Assembly (NCBI RefSeq): GCF_014652355.1
Contig: NZ_BMYQ01000002.1
Location: forward strand, 310,001-374,000
Length of the DNA: 64,000 bases
Direction of reading: 5' to 3'
DNA from: Gemmobacter lanyuensis
Lineage (GTDB): Bacteria > Pseudomonadota > Alphaproteobacteria > Rhodobacterales > Rhodobacteraceae
The notes beneath the pieces were generated by a model. The model made no database searches. It worked only from the letters and a program-made list of their open reading frames with translations, and was not told the DNA's origin. Shown here piece by piece: positions 18,512 through 27,564 of the stretch. A program made the translations under genes and the position numbers. Numbering within the stretch: the stretch's first letter is position 1; each line of letters starts with the position of its first letter.

Positions 18512-19804
18512 ATGCCCTTTGAAATGCCGCCCGCCCCGCGTCGCCGTGTTGCCGTGATCGGTGGGGGGATCTCGGGGATGGCCGCCGCGCATTTTCTGGC
18601 CGATCAGGCCGAGGTCACGCTGTTCGAGGCCGCGCAGCGCCTTGGTGGCCATGCCCGGACCGTGGTGGCGGGCAAGCGGGGCGACCAGCCGGTCGATACA
18701 GGTTTCATCGTCTTCAACAATGAAAACTATCCGCATCTGACGCGGCTTTTTGATGACCTGCGCGTGCCGACCAAACCCAGCAACATGAGCTTTGGTGCCT
18801 CGTTCGGGGGCGGGCGGATGGAATATGCTCTGGCCAGTCTCGATACGCTGTTTGCGCAACGCTGGCGCGGGATGGATCCGCGCTTCTTGCGGATGCTGCG
18901 TGATATTCTGCATTTCAACGCCAATGCCGAACGCGCGTTGAAATATCCGGGCATGACGATCCGCGAATTCCTGCGGGAACTGGGGACGGGCGCCTGGTTC
19001 CGTGACCGTTATCTGCTGCCCTTTTCGGGGGCGATCTGGTCAACCCCTGCGGCAGATATTCTCGATTTTCCGGCCCATGCGCTGATTACTTTTTTCCGCA
19101 ACCACAAGCTCATGAATACCTCGGGGCATCACCAGTGGTATACGGTCGATGGCGGGTCGGTCGAATATGTCCGTCGGCTGCAGGCCGGGCTTGAGGCGCG
19201 CGGCGTCCAACTGCGCCTTGGGGCCGGGGTGGCCGGTGTGCGTCGGTCCGAAGGCCCGCAGGTCCGCGCCTATGGCGGGGACTGGGAAAGCTTTGATGAG
19301 GTGGTCTTCGCGCTGCATTCCGATGATGCGCTGCGCTGCCTTGCCGACCCCACGCCGGAAGAGCGCGCAGCACTGGAGGCCGTGGGCTATCAGCCGAATG
19401 AGGCCATCCTGCATTGCGATCCGTCGGCCATGCCCAAGCGGCGCAAATGTTGGTCAAGCTGGGTCTATGTCGAATCGCAACTGCCCATGACGGATCGCGT
19501 CTCGCTGACCTATTGGATGAATTCGCTGCAGGGCATCCCCGAGGAAGACCCGCTGTTTGTGACACTGAACCCCGCCGCCCCGCTGCGCGAGGAGTTGATC
19601 TATGACAGCGTGACCTTCCGCCACCCGGTCTTTGACCTTGAGGCTCTGGCGGCACAGCGCGCGATCCGCGCGATGAACGGCACCCGCGATACCTGGTTCT
19701 GTGGCGCCTGGATGCGGAACGGTTTTCACGAGGATGGCATCGCCAGCGCTGTCGAGGTTGTCGAGGCGATGGCCAGCCGCAACCGGCAGCAGGCGGCGGC
19801 ATGA
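18512..19804 (+). CDS. FAD/NAD(P)-binding amine-oxidase-like protein (UfaD-like candidate)
   Basis: A 430-residue flavoprotein with the dinucleotide-binding motif VAVIGGGISGMAAAHFLA and the amine-oxidoreductase sequel LGGHARTV, later INTP-type SGAIWSTPA and a C-terminal CGAWMRNGFHEDG with a second FAD contact. This family accompanies rpoE-chrR and DUF1365/cyclopropane-synthase-like genes in many proteobacteria; in Rhodobacter a related flavoprotein (UfaD) desaturates methylated fatty-acyl chains on the way to furan fatty acids. Equivalence to UfaD is inference. Start at ATG 18512, behind AGGA and downstream of the predicted transcription start; the open frame reaches back to 18482. Overlaps the next gene by four bases. 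Confidence 0.85.
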   Translation: MPFEMPPAPRRRVAVIGGGISGMAAAHFLADQAEVTLFEAAQRLGGHARTVVAGKRGDQPVDTGFIVFNNENYPHLTRLFDDLRVPTKPSNMSFGASFGGGRMEYALASLDTLFAQRWRGMDPRFLRMLRDILHFNANAERALKYPGMTIREFLRELGTGAWFRDRYLLPFSGAIWSTPAADILDFPAHALITFFRNHKLMNTSGHHQWYTVDGGSVEYVRRLQAGLEARGVQLRLGAGVAGVRRSEGPQVRAYGGDWESFDEVVFALHSDDALRCLADPTPEERAALEAVGYQPNEAILHCDPSAMPKRRKCWSSWVYVESQLPMTDRVSLTYWMNSLQGIPEEDPLFVTLNPAAPLREELIYDSVTFRHPVFDLEALAAQRAIRAMNGTRDTWFCGAWMRNGFHEDGIASAVEVVEAMASRNRQQAAA

Positions 19805-20556
19805 TGGCGGGGGTCGATCACATCGCGGGGCAGACCTTCCACGGCCGCAAGGGGGCCGTGACCAACGCCTTCCGCTATGGGGTCGATTACCTGCTGCTGG
19901 ATGCCGAGGAGCCGCCCGCCGCCCCGCGGCTTTTCTCTCGCAACCGGGGCAATCTTCTGTCGCTGTGGGATGTGGATCATGGCGGGCCGCCCGGTGCGGG
20001 GCGCGGGGCGGCCTGGCTGCGTGAGGTCTTGGCCCAACACGGCCTGCCCAGCCCTCGGCGGATTGAGCTTCTGGCCCAGCCGCGTGTCCTGGGCCATGTG
20101 TTCAACCCGGTCAGCTTCTGGCTCTGCCATGGTGATCAAGGGGTGCAGATCGTGGTGGCCGAGGTGACGAATACCTATGGCGACCGCCATTCCTATCTCT
20201 GCCATCGCGTGGATCTGGCGCCAATCACGGCCGCTGACCGGATCGTGGCGCGCAAGATCTTTCACGTCTCGCCGTTTCAGCCCATCGCGGGCGAGTATGA
20301 ATTTCGCTTCGACCTGCGCCCCAATCGGATCGGGATCTGGATCGACCATAGCCATGCGGGGGGCGGTATTTTCACCAACCTCATCGGTGTCCGTCGGCCG
20401 CTGACCACCGGGGGCATCCTGCGGGCTTGCCTGCGCCGTCCCCTTGGGTCGCGCCGGGTGCTGGCGTTGATCCATTGGCAGGCGCTGCGGCTGTTTCTGA
20501 AGGGGGCGGGGTTCCGCAATCGCCCCACCCCGCCCGAGCAGGAGGTGAGCCGATGA
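19801..20556 (+). CDS. DUF1365 family protein
   Basis: A 251-residue DUF1365 protein. Recognisable blocks are HGRKGAVTNAFRYGVDYLLLD at the N-terminus, LSLWDVDHGG, VLGHVFNPVSFWLCH and FHVSPFQPIAGEYEFRF. Its biochemical function is unknown. It is nearly always found with the FAD oxidoreductase above and usually with a cyclopropane-fatty-acid-synthase-like methyltransferase, which is absent here. Starts inside the stop of the previous gene and its own stop overlaps the SDR start (ATGA), so the three genes are translated as a unit under the predicted RpoE promoter. Confidence 0.9.
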   Translation: MMAGVDHIAGQTFHGRKGAVTNAFRYGVDYLLLDAEEPPAAPRLFSRNRGNLLSLWDVDHGGPPGAGRGAAWLREVLAQHGLPSPRRIELLAQPRVLGHVFNPVSFWLCHGDQGVQIVVAEVTNTYGDRHSYLCHRVDLAPITAADRIVARKIFHVSPFQPIAGEYEFRFDLRPNRIGIWIDHSHAGGGIFTNLIGVRRPLTTGGILRACLRRPLGSRRVLALIHWQALRLFLKGAGFRNRPTPPEQEVSR

Positions 20557-21293
20557 GCTCGCATCTGCAGGGCAAGCGATACTGGCTGGTCGGCGCGTCA
20601 GAGGGGCTGGGCGCGGCTCTGGCGCAGGGCATGGCGGACCGGGGCGCGCGGCTGGTGCTTTCGGCCCGCAATGCTGACCGTCTGGCCGAGGTCGCGGCCC
20701 CCCTGGGCGCCGAGATCGCGCCGATGGACGTGGCCAAGCGCGAGGATGTGCGCCGCGTGGCCGAAACCGTCGGGCCGGTCGATGGTCTGGTCTGGCTGGC
20801 GGGCATCTATTGGCCCATGCGCGCGCAAGACTGGAACCCCGATCAGGTCGAGGCGATGTGCGACGTGAACTTCACCGGCTGCGCGCGGGTGATCGGGGCA
20901 GTGCTGCCCGGCATGGTCGCGCGCGGGCAGGGGCATCTGGTCATCACCGGGTCGCTCTCGGGCTTTCGGGGGCTGCCGGGGGCGGTGGGCTATGGCGCGT
21001 CCAAGGCGGGCTGCATGTCGCTGGCGGAAACGCTGCATGCCGATCTGCGCGGCACGGGGGTGCGGGTGCAGCTTGCAAACCCTGGTTTCATCCGCACGCG
21101 CCTGACCGCCATGAACGATTTCGCCATGCCGCAAATCATGGAGCCTACCGCGGCGGCGGACCATATGCTCCGCCTGATGGAGAGCAACCGCTTTTCCGCC
21201 AGCTTCCCCACGCCGTTCCAATGGCTGTTCCGGGGCGGAAATTTCCTGCCCGATGCCTTGTATTACCGCCTCTTCGCCCCGAAATCGCGCTGA
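20553..21293 (+). CDS. Short-chain dehydrogenase/reductase
   Basis: A 246-residue classical SDR. The cofactor motif is VGASEGLGAALAQ near residue 14, the catalytic Ser lies in LVITGSLSGF and the YxxxK pair is YGASKAG. Substrate unknown; by context it may act on a lipid or oxidised acyl product of the RpoE response. ATG 20553 is used because it overlaps the DUF1365 stop and begins the SDR fold; the frame is open back to 20427 but inside the preceding gene. Only 30 bases separate it from the next gene, so read-through into the SGNH pair is possible. Confidence 0.88.
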   Translation: MSSHLQGKRYWLVGASEGLGAALAQGMADRGARLVLSARNADRLAEVAAPLGAEIAPMDVAKREDVRRVAETVGPVDGLVWLAGIYWPMRAQDWNPDQVEAMCDVNFTGCARVIGAVLPGMVARGQGHLVITGSLSGFRGLPGAVGYGASKAGCMSLAETLHADLRGTGVRVQLANPGFIRTRLTAMNDFAMPQIMEPTAAADHMLRLMESNRFSASFPTPFQWLFRGGNFLPDALYYRLFAPKSR

Positions 21294-21323
21294 ACCGCGG
21301 GAACGGCGGGGCATGGGGGTGTG

Positions 21324-22235
21324 ATGCGGTGGCTGGTGGTTTTGCTGTTGGGGATAGGCGTCCTGTGGTGGCTTTGGTCGGCGCGCACGCTTTCGCCCGC
21401 GGCCTTTGCGGCCCGCTATACCGAGCCGCTGCCGCCGCAACCGCCCGCCGCCGTCTATCATCTGGGCCACAGTCTTGTGGGGCGCGACATGCCCGCCATG
21501 CTGGCGCAGCTTCTGCGGCACCGCTATCACAGCCAGCTGGGCTGGGGCGCCTCGCTCAACCAGCATTGGCAGGGCGCCGTCCCCGGTCTGGCCGAGGAAA
21601 ACCGCCCCCCCGCCTATCGTCCCGCACAAGAGGCGCTGGCCTCGGGCGAATACGATGCCGTCGTGCTGACCGAGATGGTCGAGCTGCGCGATGCCATTCG
21701 GTATCATGATAGCGCCCGCGCGCTGGCAGATTGGGTGCGCCTCGCCCGTGGCGCCCGGCCGGATGTGCGGGTTTACCTGTATGAAAGCTGGCACCGTCTG
21801 GATGATCCGCAGGGGTGGTTGGAGCGGCTGGACCGCGATCTGCCCGATCTGTGGGAGGGCGCGCTTTTGCGGCGCGCGATGGCGCAGAGGGATGTCGGCA
21901 CGGTTTATGTGATCCCTGCCGGCCAAGTCATGGCGGCGCTGGTGCGGCGGATCGAGGCAGGCGAGGTGCCGGGCCTGAGCGGGCGGCGCGATCTCTTTGG
22001 CCTGATGCCCGATGGGTCGCCCGATCCGATCCATCTGAACGATCTGGGCGCCTATGTCGTGGCGCTGACCCATGCCGCCGTCCTGACGGGGCAAAGCCCT
22101 GTGGGCCTGCCCCATGCGCTGCGCCGCGCCGATGGCACGCCTGCCACCGCGCCGACTGCCGAGGCCGCGCGCATCATGCAAGAGGTGGTCTGGCAAGTGG
22201 TCAGCCGCTATGCTCTGACCGGCGTATCCGGTTGA
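21324..22235 (+). CDS. Membrane-anchored SGNH-like hydrolase
   Basis: A 303-residue protein. Residues 2-22 are one hydrophobic segment (WLVVLLLGIGVLWWLW), which should anchor it in the inner membrane with the rest periplasmic. The body is SGNH-like: GHSLVGRDMP gives a Ser near residue 52, and DPIHLNDLGAY gives the Asp and His near the C-terminus. VYLYESWHRL and VIPAGQVMAALV recur in the neighbouring gene, so the two are paralogues. A likely job is adding or removing acyl groups on an extracellular polysaccharide; this is inference from the SGNH fold and the glycosyltransferases downstream. ATG 21324 preferred over GTG 21321. Confidence 0.72.
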   Translation: MRWLVVLLLGIGVLWWLWSARTLSPAAFAARYTEPLPPQPPAAVYHLGHSLVGRDMPAMLAQLLRHRYHSQLGWGASLNQHWQGAVPGLAEENRPPAYRPAQEALASGEYDAVVLTEMVELRDAIRYHDSARALADWVRLARGARPDVRVYLYESWHRLDDPQGWLERLDRDLPDLWEGALLRRAMAQRDVGTVYVIPAGQVMAALVRRIEAGEVPGLSGRRDLFGLMPDGSPDPIHLNDLGAYVVALTHAAVLTGQSPVGLPHALRRADGTPATAPTAEAARIMQEVVWQVVSRYALTGVSG

Positions 22236-22247
22236 AAGGCTTGCCGC

Positions 22248-24668
22248 ATGTCCTTTGTTGCCCTGCTGGCTGAGGTTCTGTTCATCGGGCACAGCCTTGT
22301 CGGCCCCAATCTGCCGCCCATGGTCGAGGCGGGGTTGGCCCTGCGCGGGGCCGCGGGCGCAGAGGTGCAGGCGCAGATCATCAATGGCGCCTCTCTCAAA
22401 TATCAGTGGGACAATGCGGCCACGGCCGAGGGCGTGGATGGCAAGGCGGCGCTGGCCACGGGCAAGGTGGACGCGCTGATCCTGACCGAGGCGATTCCCT
22501 TGGCGGGGCAGGTGGAATGGGCCGACAGCGCCGGGCAGGTGGCGGCCTGGGCGGGCCTCGCCTGGCAGAGCAACCCGGAGACGCAGGTTTTCATCTACGA
22601 AACCTGGCACAGCCTGAAATCCGGCACCGGGGTGACGATCCCGGATGATCCGGGCGGGGATGTGCCTTGGCTCGATCGGGTCCAGGCCGACCTTCCGGTC
22701 TGGCAAGGCCTGACCGAGGCGGCCAATGCCGCCCGCCCGCCTGCGGCCCCTCCGGTGCGGCTGATTCCGGCGGGGCAGGCCATGGCGCTGGCGGCAAAGG
22801 CCGCAGCGGCGGGCGATCTGCCGGGCATCACCCGGATTGAGGACCTTTTCACCGATGACATCCACCCCAATGGGCGCGGCACCTATCTGGTGGCCATGGT
22901 GCATCTGGCGGCGCTGACCGGGCAAAGCCCCGAGGGGTTGCCGCCCATGCTGGGGCGCCGCTGGCAAAGCCGCGATGCGGTGGTGTCGGACGATCTGGCG
23001 CGGGCGCTGCAACGCATTGCCTGGCAAGCGGTGCAGGAAACCCCGGCCCGCGCGACGCCCGCGCCCGCCGCCGCACCCGCCCCGCAGGCCGCGCTGACCC
23101 CCATCACCAATCCGTCACTGGGCTTCGGCCTGTCGGGCGTCAATGACTGGTCCGTGCAGCAGCCCTTTCTGGATGTGATGAAGACCGCCCGCCCCTGGAC
23201 CGCGCATCTGGGCGACCAATGGGGGGGCATGGATCATGCGGCCCTGGCGGCGGGCGGTTGGCTTGATGACAGCGGCTGGCCCAAGGCGCTACCGCCGGGG
23301 GTGCGGGGCATCACCACGCTGGTGCTGACCGATCTGCCAACCGACGCAGGCGGGGTGGCGGGGCGCTATCTCTTGCGTTGGCGCGGCACGGGGGAGGTGC
23401 GGCTTGAGGGCCGCGCCCAGGATATCCGGCCCGAAGAGGGCGGGCTTTCCTTCGCCTATACCCCCGGCGAAGGGGCAGTGCTGATCACCCTTGCCGCCAT
23501 TGATCCGGCCGATCCGATCCGCGGTATGACGCTGGTTCGCACCGACCGGCAGGCTGCGCTGGATGCGGGGCAGATCTTCAACCCCGATTGGCTGAACCGC
23601 CTGCGCGGAGTGCGGCTGATCCGGTTCATGGACTGGATGATGACGAATGATTCGCCGCTGGCGCGGATCGAAGATAGCCCCAAACCCGATGACTACACCT
23701 GGGCGCGCGTGGGTGTGCCGCCCGAAATCATGGTCGCGCTGGCGAATGAACTGGATGCCGATCCCTGGTTCACCCTTCCGCATCTGGCCTCGGATGATCT
23801 GGTGCGCTTTTATGCGGAAACCGTGGCCGATCTGCTGGAACCGGGCCGCGTCGCCCATGTCGAGTTTTCCAATGAGGTCTGGAACTGGCAATTCGCCCAA
23901 GCCCGCTGGGCCGAGGAGCAGGGCAAGGCCCGTTGGGGCGCCGAGGGGACCTGGCTGCAATTCTACGCCCTGCGCGCGGCCGAAGTGGCGGGCATCTGGG
24001 CCGAGGTTTTCGGCCCCGAGGCGCGTGACCGTCTGGTCCGCGTGGTCGCCACGCAAACCGGGGTGCCGGGGGCCGAGGATGCGATCCTGAACGCGCCCCT
24101 TGTGGTGGCAGAAGGCCGCCCCGCGCCGAAAACCGCCTTTGATGCCTATGCCGTCACCGGCTATTTCGCGGCCCTTCTGGGCAGCGAGGCAAAGCGCCCC
24201 ATGCTGCAAGGCTGGCTGCGCGACAGCGCCGCCGCCAATCCGGCGCAGCCCTATGCCGGGGCCATCATCCTAGCGGCCGAGGAATTGCTCGATGGCCGCC
24301 ACTCTGGCTTGCCCGAGGATACGCTGCAGGATCTGACCACCCGGATCTGGCCGCATCATCAGGCGGTGGCCCGCGCGAATGGCCTGCGGCTGATGATGTA
24401 TGAAGGCGGCAGCCATGTCGTGGGCTATGGTCCGGTGGTGGACGATGACCAGATCACCGCCTTCCTGCAGGCGCTGAACTACACGCCCGAGATGGGGGCC
24501 CTTTATGGCCGCCTGCTGACTGCTTGGGGCAAGGTGGCCGATACACCCTTCAACGCCTTCGTCGATGTTTATCGCCCGACGAAATGGGGCAGTTGGGGCG
24601 CGTTGCGGCATTTGGGCGATGACAACCCGCGCTGGCAGGCTCTGGCACGGGGGTGTGACCCGTGCTGA
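22248..24668 (+). CDS. SGNH-like domain fused to glycoside-hydrolase-like region
   Basis: An 806-residue two-part protein. Residues 1-240 are an SGNH-like domain paralogous to the gene upstream: GHSLVGPNLPP, FIYETWHSL, IPAGQAMALA and DDIHPNGRGTY. An Ala/Pro linker follows (about 264-282). The rest contains LIRFMDWMMTN, WFTLPHLASDDLVRFYAE, HVEFSNEVWNWQFAQ and MMYEGGSHVVGYG; the EFSNEVWN and YEGG segments look like the acid/base and nucleophile Glu of clan-A (beta/alpha)8 glycosidases. No signal peptide is evident at the annotated ATG. It may trim or deacylate the polysaccharide made by this locus. Family assignment of the C-terminal part is tentative. Confidence 0.7.
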   Translation: MSFVALLAEVLFIGHSLVGPNLPPMVEAGLALRGAAGAEVQAQIINGASLKYQWDNAATAEGVDGKAALATGKVDALILTEAIPLAGQVEWADSAGQVAAWAGLAWQSNPETQVFIYETWHSLKSGTGVTIPDDPGGDVPWLDRVQADLPVWQGLTEAANAARPPAAPPVRLIPAGQAMALAAKAAAAGDLPGITRIEDLFTDDIHPNGRGTYLVAMVHLAALTGQSPEGLPPMLGRRWQSRDAVVSDDLARALQRIAWQAVQETPARATPAPAAAPAPQAALTPITNPSLGFGLSGVNDWSVQQPFLDVMKTARPWTAHLGDQWGGMDHAALAAGGWLDDSGWPKALPPGVRGITTLVLTDLPTDAGGVAGRYLLRWRGTGEVRLEGRAQDIRPEEGGLSFAYTPGEGAVLITLAAIDPADPIRGMTLVRTDRQAALDAGQIFNPDWLNRLRGVRLIRFMDWMMTNDSPLARIEDSPKPDDYTWARVGVPPEIMVALANELDADPWFTLPHLASDDLVRFYAETVADLLEPGRVAHVEFSNEVWNWQFAQARWAEEQGKARWGAEGTWLQFYALRAAEVAGIWAEVFGPEARDRLVRVVATQTGVPGAEDAILNAPLVVAEGRPAPKTAFDAYAVTGYFAALLGSEAKRPMLQGWLRDSAAANPAQPYAGAIILAAEELLDGRHSGLPEDTLQDLTTRIWPHHQAVARANGLRLMMYEGGSHVVGYGPVVDDDQITAFLQALNYTPEMGALYGRLLTAWGKVADTPFNAFVDVYRPTKWGSWGALRHLGDDNPRWQALARGCDPC

Positions 24669-25489
24669 GCGTGATCCTTCCCGCCTCGAATGAGGCTGAT
24701 TACATCGGCGCCTGCCTGCAGGCGCTGTTTGCGGGCCACAAGGTGCCGGGCGGGGCCGAAGTGGTGGTGGTGGCGAATGGCTGCACCGATGCTACGGCGA
24801 CAATCGCCCGCGGCTATGCCGATGCGGCAGCGGCGGCGGGCTGGGGCCTGCAGGTGCTGGACCTGCCGCGCGGTGGCAAGATCGGCGCGCTGAATGCGGG
24901 TGATGCCGCGGCGCGCGGCGATCTGCGGGCCTATCTGGATGCCGATGTGCTGGTCAGCCCGGCCCTGATGGCCGAACTGGCGGGCGTGCTGGCGGCCGCT
25001 TCCGGGCCGCTTTATGCCAGCGGCACGCCAGTGGTGGCCCGTGCCCGCAGTGCGGTGACCCGGGCCTATGCACGCTTCTGGCAGACGCTGCCCTTTGTCC
25101 GCAGCGTGGCGCCGGGGTTTGGCCTTTTCGCCGTCAATGCGGCGGGGCGGGCGCGCTGGGCGGCCTTTCCGCCGGTCATCTCGGATGACACTTTCGTACG
25201 GATTCATTTCCGGCCTGCTGAACGGGTGCAGATTGCGGCGACCTACAGCTGGCCGATGATCGAGGGGTTCCGGGCGCTTGTCCGGGTGCGCCGCAGGCAG
25301 GATGCAGGCGTGCAAGAGCTTCTGCGCCTGCGCCCGGATCTGATGCTGAACGAAGGCAAGGCACCTTTGACCCCCGCCGGGCTGATCGCACGGGCGCTGC
25401 GGCACCCGCTGGGCTTTGCCGCCTATGCGGCGGTTTCCATCGCGGTGCGGATGCGCCGGGGTGGGACGGGCTGGACGCGCGGGCGCTAA
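24662..25489 (+). CDS. Glycosyltransferase family 2
   Basis: A 275-residue GT-A glycosyltransferase: SVILPASNEADYIGACLQAL opens it, then VVVVANGCTDATA, LPRGGKIGALNAG, and the metal-binding AYLDADV. ISDDTFVRIHF further down is the catalytic-acid region. The start is GTG 24662, overlapping the preceding stop (GTGCTGA). It likely transfers one sugar to a lipid-linked intermediate at the inner face of the membrane. Its stop overlaps the convergent glycosyltransferase by a few bases. Confidence 0.85.
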   Translation: MLSVILPASNEADYIGACLQALFAGHKVPGGAEVVVVANGCTDATATIARGYADAAAAAGWGLQVLDLPRGGKIGALNAGDAAARGDLRAYLDADVLVSPALMAELAGVLAAASGPLYASGTPVVARARSAVTRAYARFWQTLPFVRSVAPGFGLFAVNAAGRARWAAFPPVISDDTFVRIHFRPAERVQIAATYSWPMIEGFRALVRVRRRQDAGVQELLRLRPDLMLNEGKAPLTPAGLIARALRHPLGFAAYAAVSIAVRMRRGGTGWTRGR

Positions 25490-26259
25490 AGGCTGCCGCG
25501 CAGGTCAAGCCAGCCGCAGCGCCGGGCCAGCTCTTCCACCGGGGTGCCGGTATCAACCGTCATGCCCGCGCGGAACCCGGCCGAACGCCGCGCGCGCCAC
25601 AGATCGCGGCGCAGATGCAGACCTGACCGGCTGATCTTGGTGATGGGGCTGCGCAGCGGCAGCTGCCCCGCCCATTTGCGCTGCATCGCACGGTAGCAAG
25701 CGACGTAGTCGGGCCCCAGCGCCTCGTGAAAGCGGTCATTGTGGATGCAAGGAAGGCTGGTTGCATAGGCGCCCCGCCCGGCCGCGCGGGCCTGCGTGAC
25801 GATGTCGGTGCCGTAGAAATGCCAGCCTGCCAGGGTTCCATCAAAGCGCAGCCCGCTGTCGCGGCGCAGGATGATGACCATCTCATCAAAGCTTTGCACC
25901 GGGACCGGCGCCATGGCGACGCGGCCCACGATCTGCCCCAGCGACGACGACCAGACCGGCCCGAAATGCGCGCCATCCAGCCCGACGCCAAAGGGCGACA
26001 CCACCGCCCAATCCGCAGGCAGATCGGCGATGCGCCGGGCCAGCAGATCCTCCCACCCCCGGGGGAAATAGACATCGTGATGGGCGAAAATCACCACGGG
26101 CGCGGTCGTCGCATCCAGCGCGCGATTATAGGCCACGGCGGCCGAGGGCGCGTTCCATTCCACATGCAGCGGCACATGGGCCGTCATCGGCGACCGGCGC
26201 AGGTTGGCGTCCAAAAGCTCTTCAGAATTGCTGGCAACGGCAAGAACGAAATCTGTCAC
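25486..26259 (-). CDS. Glycosyltransferase (GT2/GT-A-like)
   Basis: A 257-residue protein with FVLAVASNSEELLDANL at the start, VAYNRALDATTAPVVIFAHHDVYFPRGWEDLL (nucleotide-sugar region with HHD in place of a canonical DxD), and WHFYGTDIVTQARAAGRGAY further on. This resembles the GT-A proteins that take UDP-sugars in polysaccharide loci. The donor is unknown. It is translated from an ATG overlapping the stop of the GT4 gene upstream (26256-26259), so the two glycosyltransferases are coupled. Confidence 0.75.
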   Translation of the reverse strand: MTDFVLAVASNSEELLDANLRRSPMTAHVPLHVEWNAPSAAVAYNRALDATTAPVVIFAHHDVYFPRGWEDLLARRIADLPADWAVVSPFGVGLDGAHFGPVWSSSLGQIVGRVAMAPVPVQSFDEMVIILRRDSGLRFDGTLAGWHFYGTDIVTQARAAGRGAYATSLPCIHNDRFHEALGPDYVACYRAMQRKWAGQLPLRSPITKISRSGLHLRRDLWRARRSAGFRAGMTVDTGTPVEELARRCGWLDLRGSL

Positions 26260-27446
26260 GATGGCCCCCGGATCAGCAGGGCGAGCTTTGTCGTCTCACG
26301 GTCAATATCGTGCCGGGCCAGCACGCGGGCGCGGCCCGCCAAGCCCATCTCGGTCAGGCGCGGCAGTGGCGTTTCGGCCAGCGCGCCGATGGCGCTGGCC
26401 AGCGCCTCGGCATCGCCCGCGGGCACCAGCCAGCCGGTTTCGGGCGTCACCAGTTCCGGCAGACCGGCGATCGAGGTGGCAATGACCGGGCGGCCTGCCG
26501 CCATGGCCTCCATCACCACCATGGGCAGCCCCTCGGCGAAAGAAGGCAGGATCAGCGCCTGTGCCTGACGCAATTCCGCGCGCACGCCGGCCTCATCCAG
26601 CCAGCCGGTCAGGGTGATGTGGCGGCGCAGCGTCTGTTGTTCGATCATCGCCTCGATCTCGCCGCGCAATTCGCCATCGCCCACCAGCGTCAGACGCAGG
26701 CCGGGGTGCTGGCGGGCGGCGCGGGCCACGGCCTCGATCAGCAGGGAAAAGCCCTTCTGTTCGCTGAAGCGCCCCACCGCCACCAGCCGCAGCTTTTCAG
26801 GCAGCGGCGCGGGGGCAGGAAAGCGCTGCGGCTCGATCCCGCAATGCACCACCTTGATGCGCCCGCGATCATCGAACCGCGCCCACCGCCACAGCTGGCT
26901 GCGCCCGAAGCTTGATACCGCGACGGTAAAGGCAGCCCGCGCGATCTTGGAGCCGAGCGAGAGGGCGCGCGGGGCATCAAATTCCTCGGGGCCATGCACG
27001 GTGAAGGACCAGCGCGGCCCGCCGAGCGCATGACACAGGCAGGCGACTGTGGCCGAATTGGTGCCGAAATGCGCGTGGACATGGCGAATTTCCAGCTCGC
27101 GGCAGCGGCGGGCCAGCCAGGCCGCTTCGGCCAGATAGATCAGATGCTTGTTCGTGGTGCGCGCCCGCCGCCCCATCTGCAGCGCCAGACGCAGCGCGCG
27201 CAGCGCCCGCAGCGGATGGGTAAGATACCAGAGCATCGCGTGCAGGATCAGCACCACCCGGCCCCGTTCCAGCACATGTTCGGTGCGCTCATCCTCGGCC
27301 TTGTCCTCGGGGTCGCGCAGGCTGCGCCGATCCGACCGCATGGCAAAGCGATGCACGGAAAATCCGATCCGCTCCAACGCGTGGATCTCGCGCCGGATGA
27401 AGGTATGCGACGCACGGGGATAGGTGTTGACGAGATAAGCGATTTT
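26256..27446 (-). CDS. Glycosyltransferase family 4 (GT-B)
   Basis: A ~396-residue GT-B enzyme. The N-terminal Rossmann part starts KIAYLVNTYPRASHTFIRREI and has HVHAHFGTNSATVA; the C-terminal donor-binding part has LVAVGRFSEQKGFSLLIEA, LTLVGDGELR and the E-x7-E region LPSFAEGLPMVVMEAMAAGRPVIAT. It is related to WcaL/colanic-acid-type transferases. Start taken as GTG 27446, where the conserved KIAYLVNTYPR begins; GTG 27491 adds 15 Pro-rich residues. Divergent from the flippase gene, with overlapping 5' regions. Confidence 0.87.
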   Translation of the reverse strand, partial: KIAYLVNTYPRASHTFIRREIHALERIGFSVHRFAMRSDRRSLRDPEDKAEDERTEHVLERGRVVLILHAMLWYLTHPLRALRALRLALQMGRRARTTNKHLIYLAEAAWLARRCRELEIRHVHAHFGTNSATVACLCHALGGPRWSFTVHGPEEFDAPRALSLGSKIARAAFTVAVSSFGRSQLWRWARFDDRGRIKVVHCGIEPQRFPAPAPLPEKLRLVAVGRFSEQKGFSLLIEAVARAARQHPGLRLTLVGDGELRGEIEAMIEQQTLRRHITLTGWLDEAGVRAELRQAQALILPSFAEGLPMVVMEAMAAGRPVIATSIAGLPELVTPETGWLVPAGDAEALASAIGALAETPLPRLTEMGLAGRARVLARHDIDRETTKLALLIRGPS

Positions 27447-27564
27447 CACGGGCGGGTCCGGCGCGGGTTCAGGGAATGGTAGCTTGTCCACAGCCCTGAC
27501 GGAAGCTTGTGGCGAGAGAATGGCGCGATTGACCCTTTGCCATGGCGGCCCTACGGTCGCGCGG

